A model generated the notes under the pieces. It searched no databases, was not told the DNA's origin, and saw nothing but the letters and a program-made list of their open reading frames with translations. A stretch of 64,000 bases of DNA from assembly GCA_027922465.2 (NCBI GenBank), contig BQMF02000026.1:310001-374000 (forward strand). The letters are read 5' to 3'. This DNA comes from Turritopsis dohrnii (lineage: Eukaryota > Cnidaria > Hydrozoa > Anthoathecata > Oceaniidae). This document shows positions 42,330-53,330 of this stretch, one piece after another (within the stretch, counting starts at the first letter, position 1; each line of letters opens with the position of its first letter). Made by a program: the position numbers and the translations under genes.

Positions 42330-43255
42330 AAACATGAACCGACCAGAACCGACCAGAACCCAGCAGGAACCCCGCAGAACCCAGCAGGAACCAACCAGAA
42401 CCCAGCAGAGACATACCAATACAGACCCTGCAAACATGATCAGGACCATAAAATCAAAGGTGGGACCCGCAACCCGCGACACTAAAATCAAAAGTGGGAC
42501 CCGAGGCCTGAGACCCTAAAATCAAGGGTGGGACCGGGGATCTTAACATCAAAGGTGGGACCCAGGACCCAGGACTCTCAAATCAAAAGTCAGACCCGGG
42601 ATCTGGGTGCCGAACGTTTGCACAAAAATTCTCTAAAAACAACTCTTGATTGTGTTGAGTTTCATAATAATAATGTAGTGCAATTTACAGTTTTTCGGAT
42701 TTGCAAACATGTGATATTGTGAAGTATTAAAATTTATTTGTGCACTACTTACTTAAATAATTGTGTGGGTGATTTTTTGTGGTAAAAGGCCTACGTGGTA
42801 AAAGGCCTACCGGAAAAGTGGGATCCGGGAATCGGGACTCCCAACCCTACATACAATAGGTGGGACCCAAGAAGACCAGGAAGCCTATATGTGATAGGTG
42901 GGACACCGGATTCAGATCCTTTCCCTTCTTATACAATTGTAGCTCGGAGAACTTTGAATTCTTTCTTATAAACTTCAAAGCTGGAGCCACGTGTGATAAT
43001 ATAAATGTTAATCAATACTTCTTTTAACAAAAAGTGTCAAATCATCTCCTTAAAAATAAAAGGCTGTGTGTTAATATATATCTTTTCAAGAGAATTGTTT
43101 GAGTCCTGGGTACTGAGTCTCGCCTTTGATTTTTAGGGTCCTGGGTCCCGTTTGCAGGGTCTGTATTGATGGGTCTCTGCTGGGTTCTGGTCGGTTCTTG
43201 GTGGGTTCCTGCTGGGTTCTGGTCGGTTCTGGTCGGTTCATGTTTTATCAAGTAC
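42318..43255. mobile_element. Fold-back element with long repetitive inverted ends
   Basis: The left end (from ttataaaacatgaaccgacc, with repeated 'agaacccagcag' and 'tgggaccc' words, to about 42620) is inverted at the right end (about 43120-43250, ending gaccgaccagaacc-type text and cggttcatgttttatcaa). Interior copies of 'aggtgggacc' occur at about 42860 and 42895. No transposase. The internally repetitive arms are typical of foldback elements. Confidence 0.75.
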
Positions 43256-43830
43256 GCATGACTTTTCTCTCTCTTTCTGCATTTTTCATTTGCTCAGACT
43301 TTTTGAAATGGAATTTTATCTAATGATTTTATAAATTAAGTTTTTGTAAATAATAATTATAGACTTTAATATTACATACTATTTATTTGATTTATATATA
43401 ATTTATAATTTTATGCAGGACTTATGAAAAACATTTAATTGTAACTGATACGATGTATATATACCTGTTGAAACATTACTAAATAATATAACAATAAAAT
43501 AATAATAATACTTTAACCCTGTCACATAATTTGAAATCCACGTTAATTTCATTGAAAATTTAAAATAATTTACTCCATGCTAATTTCTTATGTGTTAAAA
43601 TCATTGCGCATTAATTTCTTGGATTAAGGTATGTTTTTTTATAAGTTATATATATATACAGGTAAAACTTTCCAGGCACTATGTGATTCTATTTTTTGTC
43701 ACCTATTTTTGACATGGGATTTGCACACATCGTTTTGGAAGTTAGACACAGTCTAAGAGAATGCTTTCTGTGGCCTTTTGTGCTATGTTTTAGACTAGAT
43801 TATAGAATTTAATAGAAAATGGTGAAATCA
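43256..43830. other. AT-rich spacer, no gene
   Basis: Only microsatellite-like AT text, plus a short piece near 43705-43760 resembling the 3' part of the dispersed 'ggggtgacaaaa' repeat. Confidence 0.4.
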
Positions 43831-43958
43831 AAATTCGGCACGCAAATTCCTTTTTGCACCCCCCTAAATGTATCTGATCCTATACCCCTAACCCTTAAAA
43901 CATCCTGAACAGGAAAGTGGGGGTGCGAAAAGGAAATAGTGCCCAAAATTCAACATGA
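43828..43958. mobile_element. Small MITE-like inverted repeat
   Basis: aaattcggcacgcaaattcc...tttttgcaccccc is mirrored, imperfectly, by gggggtgcgaaaaggaaata...gcccaaaattc. Total about 130 bp. Confidence 0.5.
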
Positions 43959-44217
43959 TGAGGGTTCACAGTACTGTTGTGTTGTCAGTGCAGTGGTTAA
44001 CCCAATTCCAAGACTTAAGGAATTTCCAGCAAAAGTAAAGAGAAAAGTAACTCTGAGAGAAAAGAAGAACAGATTGAAAGTGCAAAGAAATGGTGTCAAG
44101 GAAATGGAAAAAGACGCATATGCTGCTTTACAGACCTACCAGCAGCATGTTTCCCTTGTAACCAGAAGGTTAGAAGGGAAATGTAGGAACTTTGATGATA
44201 ACATGATTAGACATTAA
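43939..44217 (+). other. Doubtful ORF, lysine-rich
   Basis: 92 codons with no ATG near the start; GTG would be needed. The segment PRLKEFPAKVKRKVTLREKK and the following charged helix look protein-like, and it overlaps the end of a MITE. Could be a decayed exon. No family recognised. Confidence 0.25.
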
Positions 44218-44527
44218 TAAGTTTTCCCTTCGAACAGAAAAGAAATATAAGAAATCAAACAGAAAAATGCAAAATTGTTATTTCAAAGTCAATGTTTTCA
44301 AAATTTTGTTCCCTGATCAATGTTTAGCTCCCAGACCATTTTTGTCTCCTGATCAAAACAACACAGGCGCGAAACATTCGCTTGCGCCCGAAGTATGAAC
44401 GCCATCAAGCTTAAGCGGGCGCAAACCAAACAACATGTTGGGCCAACATTTCGACCAACATCAACGGAGCAACATGTTTGTCAACATGTGGAAGAAAAAA
44501 AGGAAGAAAAAAGTTGGCCAACATTTA

Positions 44528-44715
44528 CAGTGGAATCTCTGTATCTCGACTACCTCGACTGTATCTCGACTATCTCGACTATCTCTCTATCTCGAACAAA
44601 AATCTCGGTCCCTTGAACAGCTAACTTGAAGAGCTAACTTTCTTTATCTCGAACATTCTCTATCTCGAACAAATTGTTCGGTCCCTTGCGAGTTCGAGAT
44701 AGAGAGATTCCACTG
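44528..44715. mobile_element. 188 bp MITE, pogo/Tigger-like, TA target duplication
   Basis: Ends cagtggaatctct and agagattccactg, with TA on both sides. Repeated 'ctatctcgac/ctatctcgaac' inside. The terminal sequence resembles pogo/Tigger-class elements from memory. Confidence 0.8.
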
Positions 44716-44944
44716 TATCTAAAAAAACAGGTTAAAATCACATGTTGTTCGGTTTGCGGTGGGCACCAACATGTTGGCCAACATTTTCGACCAACTTTGG
44801 AATTTTTCGAGCGTTCAATTCGAATTTTTTTCCGAATTTGAAGAATTTGACGCACCGCCATCTGAAGTAAATCCTTACCTATCTTCAAAAATCTATTAAA
44901 AGAAATAAAGAAATTTGTAAACATATTACAGTACTTCTAACTCT

Positions 44945-45018
44945 CAACCTCGTTCCCAGGGCTTCTTGCCTCTTCCGTCCGTATATCAAAAAGGCAAGAA
45001 GCCCTGGGAACGAGGTTG
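44945..45018. repeat. Hairpin, 26 bp perfect arms, second copy of 'cctcgttcccagggcttc'
   Basis: Arms 44945-44970 and 44993-45018, loop 22 nt. Shares its arm sequence with 7311-7356. Confidence 0.9.
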
Positions 45019-45654
45019 TCTAACTCTAACTCAACCCTAGTTTCATTTTCCTACCTTTGCATCTCATTTTGTTTATTAGATCAACTAACAACTGTTCATT
45101 AGTTATTTTAGTCCATTGTACTTTTATTCACGTTGCGTATATGTTTTGTGTATATGATTTCGTATTTAAACGCACCTTATATAATATAGCGTTGTTATAT
45201 TATAAACTAGAGATGAACCATGTAGTTTCTTATAACAGAAAATAAAGTATCATATCATACATATCATATCATATCAAAAAAACAAATGAATGAACATGTG
45301 GAATGTTGACCTCATGTTGTTCGAGAAAAATAATGGCAAAGCAAACCAGCCAGCCGATTTGTTGGCCAACATGTTGCTCGAGTTGCGCCCGCCTTTATTA
45401 TTGCTTGTATTTTTTTATTTATTTATTTATTTATTTTTATTTCATTACTTATTTTTTATTGCGATGTAATAGTTACATACCTTATCGGTGATAAAAAAAA
45501 ACGGTGAAAAGTGACTAAATTTTGCGCTTGGTATAAATTTTAACCAGATTGAAGTTTTAACTTATTTAGTGTTTTTCACCGATTTATATAGTTGCAGCAG
45601 ACGGGGTGGATGGAAGAATGAAAGACTGTTAATATATTATTTGTGCTTAACTGT

Positions 45655-45795
45655 TAGTGCAGCGATCGTGTAGTGGTTAGTACCTTTGAGTGCAACACCG
45701 CTGCGACCCGTGTTCGAGTCCCAATCGTGTCGTATCTCAGTACTCCACTCCGATGTAAATAAATAAACAAATAAATAAGCAAATAAATAAACAAA
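45655..45795 (+). repeat. tRNA-derived SINE with A and B boxes and (taaa) tail
   Basis: The tRNA-like head has A-box-like TAGTGGTTAGTACC and B box TGTTCGAGTCCC about 35 nt apart, a short body, then an ataaataaacaaataaataa-type tail to about 45795. No clear target duplication. Short minus-strand ORFs here are not genes. Confidence 0.8.
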
Positions 45796-46401
45796 ATTTC
45801 CAACGCGACTTGTTTGATAGCTGAATCTATGCAAACATGAAGTGAATGTTTGTGTTGTAGAAATGCAAAGGAAATTGCAGAAATGTTTTCACCATCAGAG
45901 CACACATTGTTCATAACAATTTCTAGTCATATGTAACTACAAACAACATCTTTATACGTGTCCAGAAGAAAACAGCCAAGCCATAGTCGTATCGGGGACT
46001 GCATAAAGGTGTACCACATGAGAAAATGAGATACAAGCATTTACCGCAGAAGAGTGGAGTTCATTAAGTGTTAAGAAAATTAGTTTGGTCCTTAAAAAAC
46101 CGATTATCCCTGGTTATCCCTGATTATCCCTGGTTACACATAACCATAACAGACCTTCCATAAAGTTTGTCCTATAGAATTTTAACTATCATTTGGGGAA
46201 ACTCGCACCAGCTTTTAACCTACACCTAAAGTAAGGTAAGACCACTTCTGCTAATTTGAAAAATAGGCGGAATTTTATATTTCATTTCAAGTCATCTTTC
46301 TTCTCTATTTTACGCCCTTGTTTTATTGGAGAAGAAAGGCCAGAGAATTAAAATCAATTTTTGCAACTTCCCTTTTTTTCAGTTTCAAAGAAAAGAAATT
46401 T
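45796..46401. other. Spacer 3' of the MACPF gene
   Basis: Repeated 'ccctggttatccctgattatcc' text at about 46105-46135; no gene seen. It should hold the MACPF 3' UTR. Confidence 0.45.
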
Positions 46402-49224
46402 TTAAAACTGTATTCCCCAACTCATGCGACAACCACCACTTCTTCTATCCGTGTCATCTCTGTAAGCGCCTGTGTATTCGTTAGCATTCGCGCAAAGGTT
46501 TCTTGCGGCGCCTCCTCCACACTGACCGCCATCGCCATCGGGATACCAATAATAACACAATTTGCATTTCGCATCCACAAAGGTGCAGATGAGGGTACCA
46601 CCAGTTTCCATTGCATTCTACAGCCACCACTTCGTCTGTCACTGTCATCTCGGTAATAAGCTGTGTAACTTCCGACTTTTGCGCAAAGAAGTCGTGCTGC
46701 TCCACCACCGCATTGGCCTCCATCACCGTCTGGCCACCATTTGTAACAGATCTGCACCTGGTCAAACCAGGATGGTGTAACACCACTCTTTGTTATTCCC
46801 CAACTCATTCGACATCCGCCAGAACGACGATCAGTGTCATCCCGATAGTAAGGAGTCCATGCCGCCGGGATTGGAGCATAAAAGTCGTGATGCACCACCA
46901 CCGCATTGTCCACCATCACCATCTGGATACCAGCGGTAACATAATTTAATTTGTTGTGAGTACCAGGAAGGTATATTAATGTTATTCTCAATTGTGCTAC
47001 CCAAAGAAAGCACTTTAGCATGATCTGGCAAATTTTCTGATAATAGTTCTGATACTTTCCTTTTGAAGGAATCAACTGATGACTGAAGCGAAGATTTGGT
47101 TTTGAAGCTATAAAGAAGTCTTTGAAGCTCCTCCAGATACGCTCGATCGACATGTGCCTAGAATAGATAGGTAACAAAAGATAAAAAATGGCTCTATTAG
47201 TGAGGTTGATGCTTGAAAGAAGAGATTAAACCGGTTCTCTACTAGACAGGGAATATGAATTTTTACACTGTGTGTGAACCAGAAAGATTTCCTCAAGCTT
47301 TTAAGCTTTCCACTTCGGATGTAAATGTTCGTTCTATACCTCTATAGCTGTTTGCAAAGACTTCTTCACAGCAGCATCTGTGATCATGTTGTATATTGGA
47401 ATAAGTTTTCCTCCAAACAACCATGGATTTTGATTGACTGTTGGTTGCCATGTTGGAATGCCATTGTTCTTTGATAACAAGTTAGTATCCCCTCCAAAGT
47501 ACCTAAATACATCCGAATAATATTCGAGGAAACTAAAAGAAAGACCACCAAAATCAGGTTAATCAGAAAGGAATACATACCTTATGGTTTTACTGGTTGC
47601 CTGTGTAAATTTTGTATCAATTCTTGTTGTTGTACTTCCACCACCGCCTCCTGCACTTATAATACCAAAAAAACGATGCCTTTGCTTGAGCTTCGACTTG
47701 TTTATCAGTTTTCCCCTTGAAGTATTCGGTACTTGTGCTCAATAACACTCGAATTGAACCCCCGTACTTTCCATATTGAAATAAATGTGTCCCAAAATAT
47801 TCAATAAAACGTTTATATGCAGCAAGATTGCTTTTAATATCACCCTTAAGAAACTTTTCGATATAAAGTTTAGCAGCAGAGCTCAATGGAAGTCCCCAAA
47901 ATGGAAAAATATTAATTTTTCTTGCTGATACGTATGCTGTAATTTCTTCAATATATCTCGATGAATTTGTTAAGGTATGCTGCATCTTTTTGTAGGAACC
48001 ACTGGATGAAAAAATACCCTTTAGCACATTCACATCAGCATTCAACGACATGGACTTCGTAACATCAGAGCTTGTTTTGTAAATATCAATGTTGGCGTTC
48101 AACCAACCACTTGGTAATTGATCGATGCTGATCACTTGATCAGGGACATCATATGTTTTCTAAATTGAAAAATTCCACATTTATTGCACAACACCTTTTG
48201 TTGACTTTTTTCTGAAAGATTATAAAAATAAGCTTTAGTGCAGGCCATTTTGTAGTCCCGTGTGCACAGAGGTGTTAAAAGCAATTTTATTATTGAAACT
48301 GCTTATTGGCATGAACAAAATGTCAAAAATGGAGGGTGCCAAAAATTTTAGGGTCTGGAACCTGTTTTGCTGACCCCAGCAAATTGTTCACATCAGATCT
48401 ACGACGCTTTGGTGGTACTTCTGCCATTTTTCAACTTGACTCCATTTATTTTTAGCGCATTTTTAAAATTAGTAAAATCATAAGAAAGAGTAATTTCACC
48501 CAGAATCAGTTGAGTTTCTTTGAGAAATATTCGAATTGAGACTCAATTATAATAAACCATAAATTCGAAAAGAAAGTTCAGGGAAATATACATTACAACA
48601 GAAATATGATTGGTCTGTAAATTCCCAGTCCTGATTTTTAACATATTTTGATCGCAAATATATCGAGAACAGTGTATTTTCAAGATATGGTTTTTACACG
48701 TTTTTCACTCAGTTTTTGATTCTCTATCAAATGATATAGTTTGTTTTGATGTATTTTGAACTTTAATTTTTGCTGACCGTAATTTTGTCCATGCCAATAA
48801 GCAGTTTCAATAATAAAATTGCTTTTAACACCTCTGTGCACACGGGAGACCTTTTTACTACATAATGGCCTGCACTACTTTTCGAAAAGATTTGAAGAAT
48901 GAAGATCGTGGATAAACATCATGATCGCCCTTTGGAAAGTTTATAAAGAAATTCATTGTGCAATCTACTGAAAGACTTCAATTTATAACCTACCCCTCCT
49001 ATTTGAATGGTCTTCTTTTCTTTACAAGTGAAATCGATAACGGGTGTACGGAAACCATTATCTACTCTCGTACTTAGCGGAAGCAGATCCAGTTTGGTGA
49101 CGTCAACACCATTACGTAATCGACCTAACCCACTTGGCAAGTTCGAACAATATGAAGCTTCTCCATTCCAAATAGCTGAAGCAATGGTTAGAGTTGATAC
49201 AAGCCACTTGATTATCAGCATCAT
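46402..49224 (-). pseudogene. Secreted MACPF (perforin-like) protein with three Cys-rich C-terminal modules
   Basis: MACPF proteins insert as pores in membranes and serve in immunity, development or venom. Exons: 49224-48994 (signal peptide MMLIIKWLVSTLTIASAIWN, then YCSNLPSGLG), 48159-47581, 47502-47340 and 47157-46402 (stop TAA 46404-46402). Exon 2 has the MACPF signature FIEYFGTHLFQYGKYGGS; exon 3 has the family's NPWLFGGKLIPI. Exon 4 encodes a helical linker and three tandem modules of about 55 residues, each with C-YxWxPDGDGGQCGGG, LCA/LCS, YRDDxDRRSGGCRM and W, so probably disulfide-bonded. Three frame breaks: one extra base in an A7 run (47667-47673), and shifts near 46876 and 46605. 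Allowing for the first, exon phases fit exactly. This is either a recent pseudogene or consensus error. It is not known whether the product is a toxin. Confidence 0.8.
48236..48877. mobile_element. 640 bp MITE with about 80 bp inverted ends, in MACPF intron 1
   Basis: Ends tagtgcaggccatt / aatggcctgcacta. Further in, about 65 bp (cgtgtgcacagaggtgttaa onward) pair with only one or two differences. No ORF. Confidence 0.85.
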
Positions 49225-49908
49225 GGCAGCTCTGTTAAAACTGCTCCAGCAAATGATAAGACGAAAATGATACTATGTAATGGTTTAGCCAAACTTAAAT
49301 AGCAATCATTGTTTGAACAACTGTATTTTATTTCAAAGGTCGGTTTACACAACATGCGTATGTATTGTTTATGAAAGTGTGATGAAGTTTAACGTCACTT
49401 AAGTCATGCGTCATGTTTCGATAGCTTTCTTTCTTTTCAAGTATAATGTTCAAATATTTTCTTATCGCTGTATCAACAAACGCTTCAAAATCGCAGTTCG
49501 TTTCGTGTGATATTACACGCATTCATGTCTCTTTCATATGATCCCTCCTTCATTGCTGCAATAATCTCAAAATTTTCTCTAGTATTCTGAAATCAACGAA
49601 CTCGCCCCGGTGATTTACATTTTCTGTTATCGATTATTTTTTAACCTCGTGTGCACCAGCCGTCTATCTGTTTATATGAAAATAAATCTTGCGTTCACAG
49701 AAATTATCAACTGTGAAACAAATAAACGGCTTCCAGACTGCTGAAACCAAAATGTCGTCATGATGTAACACTTTTTCAAGCTTTACAAATAACACGAAAG
49801 TACGTGTTTAATTCCTTACTTTGTTTTTACACATGTTTTCAAACTGTATGTTGGCTATTCTTGTTGTTTTGCTATCTTGTTATTCACTTAACAAACTTTT
49901 GACTGTTT
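49225..49908. other. 5' flank of MACPF gene, no other gene
   Basis: Promoter region expected; no motif stands out. Confidence 0.4.
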
Positions 49909-50338
49909 GGACAGCTTTATACAGCCGCATAATCGCCGCGTCGAATTAAACTCTTTATTAAATGCGACGTAAATTCGACTGTATAAAGTGAAAAATTAAT
50001 TACGTGCGACATAATGAATTAAGTTCAGCAGAGTTTGTCGAATAAAACGGCAATCTTCGACATAAATTCGACATCACTTTATACAGCCGCATAATCGTCG
50101 AATTTAATAACAGCTTGATTGAACTTTGTGAAAAAAAGTGCATGAAAGTAGTGGACAGCGTGTAAGAAACACACGATGAGAAATTTATTCGACATTTATG
50201 CGGCTGTCTAAAGTCATGTCGAATTTGATATGCGGCAACAAAACCTGTATAAATTGACTGTCGCATTTTTGTCGAATTTTACCCGAATTAAAGTAATTTA
50301 ATTCGACACGGCGATTATGCGGCTGTATAAAGCTGTCC
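49909..50338. mobile_element. 430 bp MITE with about 40 bp inverted ends, TTT target duplication
   Basis: ggacagctttatacagccgc at the left is exactly inverted at the right end; ttt flanks both sides (49906-49908, 50339-50341). The 'atacagccgcataatcg' word recurs inside at about 50081. A three-base duplication fits PIF/Harbinger-type mobilisation. Confidence 0.85.
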
Positions 50339-52024
50339 TTTCTAATTTTTGAATACAATAGTAGTAGATGATTAGAGAGGTTGAGCTTGTTCTTACTTTG
50401 AAGTCGCATGTCATTAGGGAGATTCGTAAAACCGACGAGCCAGTTACACGAAAAAAATTAATTACTTGTGAGAATTAAAATAATAAAAAGTTACTATAGA
50501 GATTTAAAGCCTTTTCTTGTATCAAAAGAAACATCATTACTTTACACGCTTATTTCAGGTGTTAATGTGAAGTTTCTAATGACTTTGTGGGAAAAAATTC
50601 ACACAAATCTATAGAAAAATAGTTTCGTGTTAACGAAACATGATTTTTCCGAATCCCGCTAATATAAAAGTCTTCTAGTGAAAATAATCTTCATTATAAC
50701 TACGAATTGAAAATCCAATACTGTCTTCACAAGAACTTTAAAATTTTCGGCATGCATCATATATGTGACTTCAATTCAGTTCATTGTCTAACTTTGGCGC
50801 AATACTGTTGGTTGAAAAGACTTCTTGCGGCTCCGCGCCGTCGTGTTGTGTTGTGTCACACTGCTGCTTCTGAGAGCGTAACTTGACTGTTAAAGCCAGT
50901 GGGCTTCTTGAAAAGAAACAAAATGTACATTCGGACGTAAACGAGACAAATTTATAAGCGTGGCTTCCTCCTGCACCTGGCTTTATCATTCATTACATTG
51001 TGAATGCAAATAATTTCATCTGCTGTTCAATTCCTCTTCCTGGAGAAAACCTCATTGATTCAAAACAACTGTGTAGTATATATATTATCATATGGAAATC
51101 AATGTACTACTCTAAAATACAAACAGAAGAATATGTTAAGGGATTCCTGCATCCAAAATGATTGATATTTCAAGAGAGGATATAGAACTCACAAAGTTGT
51201 TTAAGAACTCTTTTTACAGTTTTGGAAATTTTGTTTCTTTGGGCAGATACTTCAATTTAAAAATGTTCAAATTACGCAACGCATAATTATGATGTAATAA
51301 GATAGTATTTTTTTAGTGTGTATAACTTCTGAATTAGTAAATTATTATTCTGCTGGCCGTCCACACTGTCGCACAGGTCACTGGCTGTTGGGTTAAGATG
51401 ATTTCCCAAGCTACTCTGTTTTCATTTGCTTTACTAAAGCAAAATTCAGTGGGAATTTTGAGATAACCTGCATTTCCAAAGCATGCATAGTAAAAACTCA
51501 AAAGGAAGAAGCCTGAAAGAAAAGAACAGGGAAAGGAATACGGCAAAAGCATTGCATGGGCAGATTTTCAAGCAACTGCTAACAACATCAGTCTGTAACC
51601 GCAATTTTTACTATTCTTTACAGAGTACAAAACTATACAATCCATTCTTTAAAATGGTTCTTCTCTAAAAAGCGGTGGGGCAGATTGATGGATGTGTGTT
51701 TTTTGCCTAAGCTGATTTCTATCTAAAAACTGACTTTAATATACTATGAACCTCAGAAAATTTGTAGTACACCCTACGTAAACCTAAAAACAAACTAAAT
51801 TTACGAAAATAAATGTCAACCACTAGATAAATTATCACTGTTTTGATCTGTCTCGCTACAGCTATCCAATATCTAATGTTACCATTTAACAAGAAAAAGA
51901 AAACTGAACTTATTATTATTATTATTAGTTTTATTTTCCAAGGACCACCGTTGACTGGGCTTTGAAAACAATATATACATTAAGTTGATAATAAAAAACG
52001 AAACTGATTAAACATTTTGGACAA

Positions 52025-52100
52025 CAAGCTGCAGTGGTATAACGGTAGCATGTTCAGCTGACACACCAGAGGTTTCGGGTTCTGGTGTGCCTCCTGGCCG
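52025..52100 (+). repeat. tRNA-like (SINE head) sequence
   Basis: gctgcagtggtataacggta resembles an A box, and ggtttcgggttctgg a degenerate B box 35-40 nt later. A full cloverleaf was not found, so it is not called as a tRNA gene. Confidence 0.4.
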
Positions 52101-52109
52101 AACAGAAAT

Positions 52110-52330
52110 TCTTGAAGAATTTGGGCACAATTGTTTTAGGGGACGGGTCTACAACGTCACCACAATCTGTGATATTTTTTACTATTTTAAATATTTTTTA
52201 AAATATTTTTCTCAGTAACGGTCGATCCATTACAGTTTTGCTCATTTTTTCAAGCTCTACAACATGGATACACTTTCCAGTCACAATTCAGGAATGCTTA
52301 TATTATGTACTTCATATTAAATGATATATT
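52110..52330 (+). repeat. Dispersed 'ggggtgacaaaa' repeat, copy 4
   Basis: Shares 'ggggacgggtctacaacgtc', 'caagctctacaacatggata' and 'cactttccagtcacaattca' with copies 1 and 5. Confidence 0.65.
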
Positions 52331-52476
52331 TGACGAGCTAAAGTCAGGTTCCCACTGGGTGAGAATGTTTGTTGCTTATAGTTCCCACGTGTTATAGTTC
52401 CCAAGTGTGTGGCAGGTTTTCCCCTTTAAAGGGTTGAAGGGTTGAAGCCCCTTTAGCCACCCTGCTCTTGTATATA

Positions 52477-52946
52477 CACGCTTTTTTTTTTTTATAAGAA
52501 CCAGTAAAATCTGACCTGAGGCTGGCTGTTCTTATTTTTTGAGCCTTTTTCAGCCTGAATTGTTCTTATTTTGTTCTTAGCTTTAAGAACAAAGTTTCAG
52601 ATTTCAGCCTCATTTTGTTCTTATATGGAACTTTCAGTAAAATTAAAATAAATCTTTTTAAAAGCAACTGTTTAAAAGCAAGGTTGCTGTTCAGTAATGA
52701 CCCGATATGAGTATGCAAGGTGAAAAAAAACAACAACTTCTAAACCATTTGACAGTGAGAGAATTCACGTCATGAGTTGTTCCTATCATGAGTTGTTCTT
52801 ATTTTATAAGAAAATTCAGGCTTAGGCTGTTCTTAATTTTTGAAACATTAATTTGAGCCTCGGGTTGTTCTTATTTTGTTCTTATTTTTTGGCCAAATCT
52901 GAGGCTCGTGTTCTTATAAAATTGTTCTTATAAAAAAAAAAGCGTG
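52477..52946. mobile_element. 470 bp MITE, 'cacgctttttt...ataagaac' ends, TA target duplication
   Basis: Ends cacgctttttttttttt then ataagaac, inverted at the right; TA on both sides. Both halves repeat 'gttcttattttgttctta'. A truncated copy lies at 1505-1640. Confidence 0.8.
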
Positions 52947-53019
52947 TAAGTTATGTTTTCATACAAACTAGAATTAATTAAAAATTATGAACTTTACATT
53001 ATAAAGTAACCTGGGTAAA

Positions 53020-53330
53020 ACTTTTTACCAAGTTTAACTTCGAAAAGGATGTGTCAAATTCACCTTTCCAGTGTGCCTACCCTGTGACAAAAATTGGGAA
53101 TTGGAAACGAAAAGTGTACCCATGTTGTAGAGCTTGAAAAACTGATCGAAAAACTGTATAGGATCGTTTCGCTACAATATCACTGATTAAAGATTTTGAT
53201 GATGTCATAGCCACACCACCCAAAAATATTTAGGCCCAAAACTTTCGTCCCGTCAGCGCCTGTATCGCTGACCCTAAAAAACATCAGTTATCCTCGTTGG
53301 TTCTCGAGATATTTCCCCAAAAACGTCGCA
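53020..53330 (-). repeat. Dispersed 'ggggtgacaaaa' repeat, copy 5 (inverted)
   Basis: The reverse complement matches copies 3 and 4, including gagaaccaacgaggataact and gatgttttttagggtcagc. With copy 4 it flanks the MITE at 52477-52946. Confidence 0.65.

Larger units (their letters stand above)
44405..45400. mobile_element. About 1 kb inverted-repeat element with 'acatgttggccaacat' words
   Basis: The left end (gcgggcgcaaaccaaacaac) and right end (complement of ggcgggcgcaactcgagcaa) are inverted. The palindromic word 'acatgttggccaacat' or close variants recurs near both ends. Interrupted by a 188 bp MITE and by a GC-rich hairpin, which gives an insertion order. Confidence 0.65.
50342..52476. 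other. Spacer with repeats, no gene recognised
   Basis: Contains an att microsatellite at about 51912, the tRNA-like sequence at 52025-52100 and a dispersed-repeat copy at 52110-52330. The short ORFs lack protein-like character. Confidence 0.5.

Noticed and set aside
42334..42722. Plus-strand ORFs rich in RTQQEP
   Set aside because: Direct reading of the fold-back element's repetitive arm.
46422..47177. Single 251-codon ORF taken as a protein
   Set aside because: It mixes frames of the MACPF gene: only its middle carries the true module frame; both ends are out of frame.
52025..52100. tRNA gene
   Set aside because: A and B box words are degenerate and no closing acceptor stem could be drawn; more likely a SINE head.
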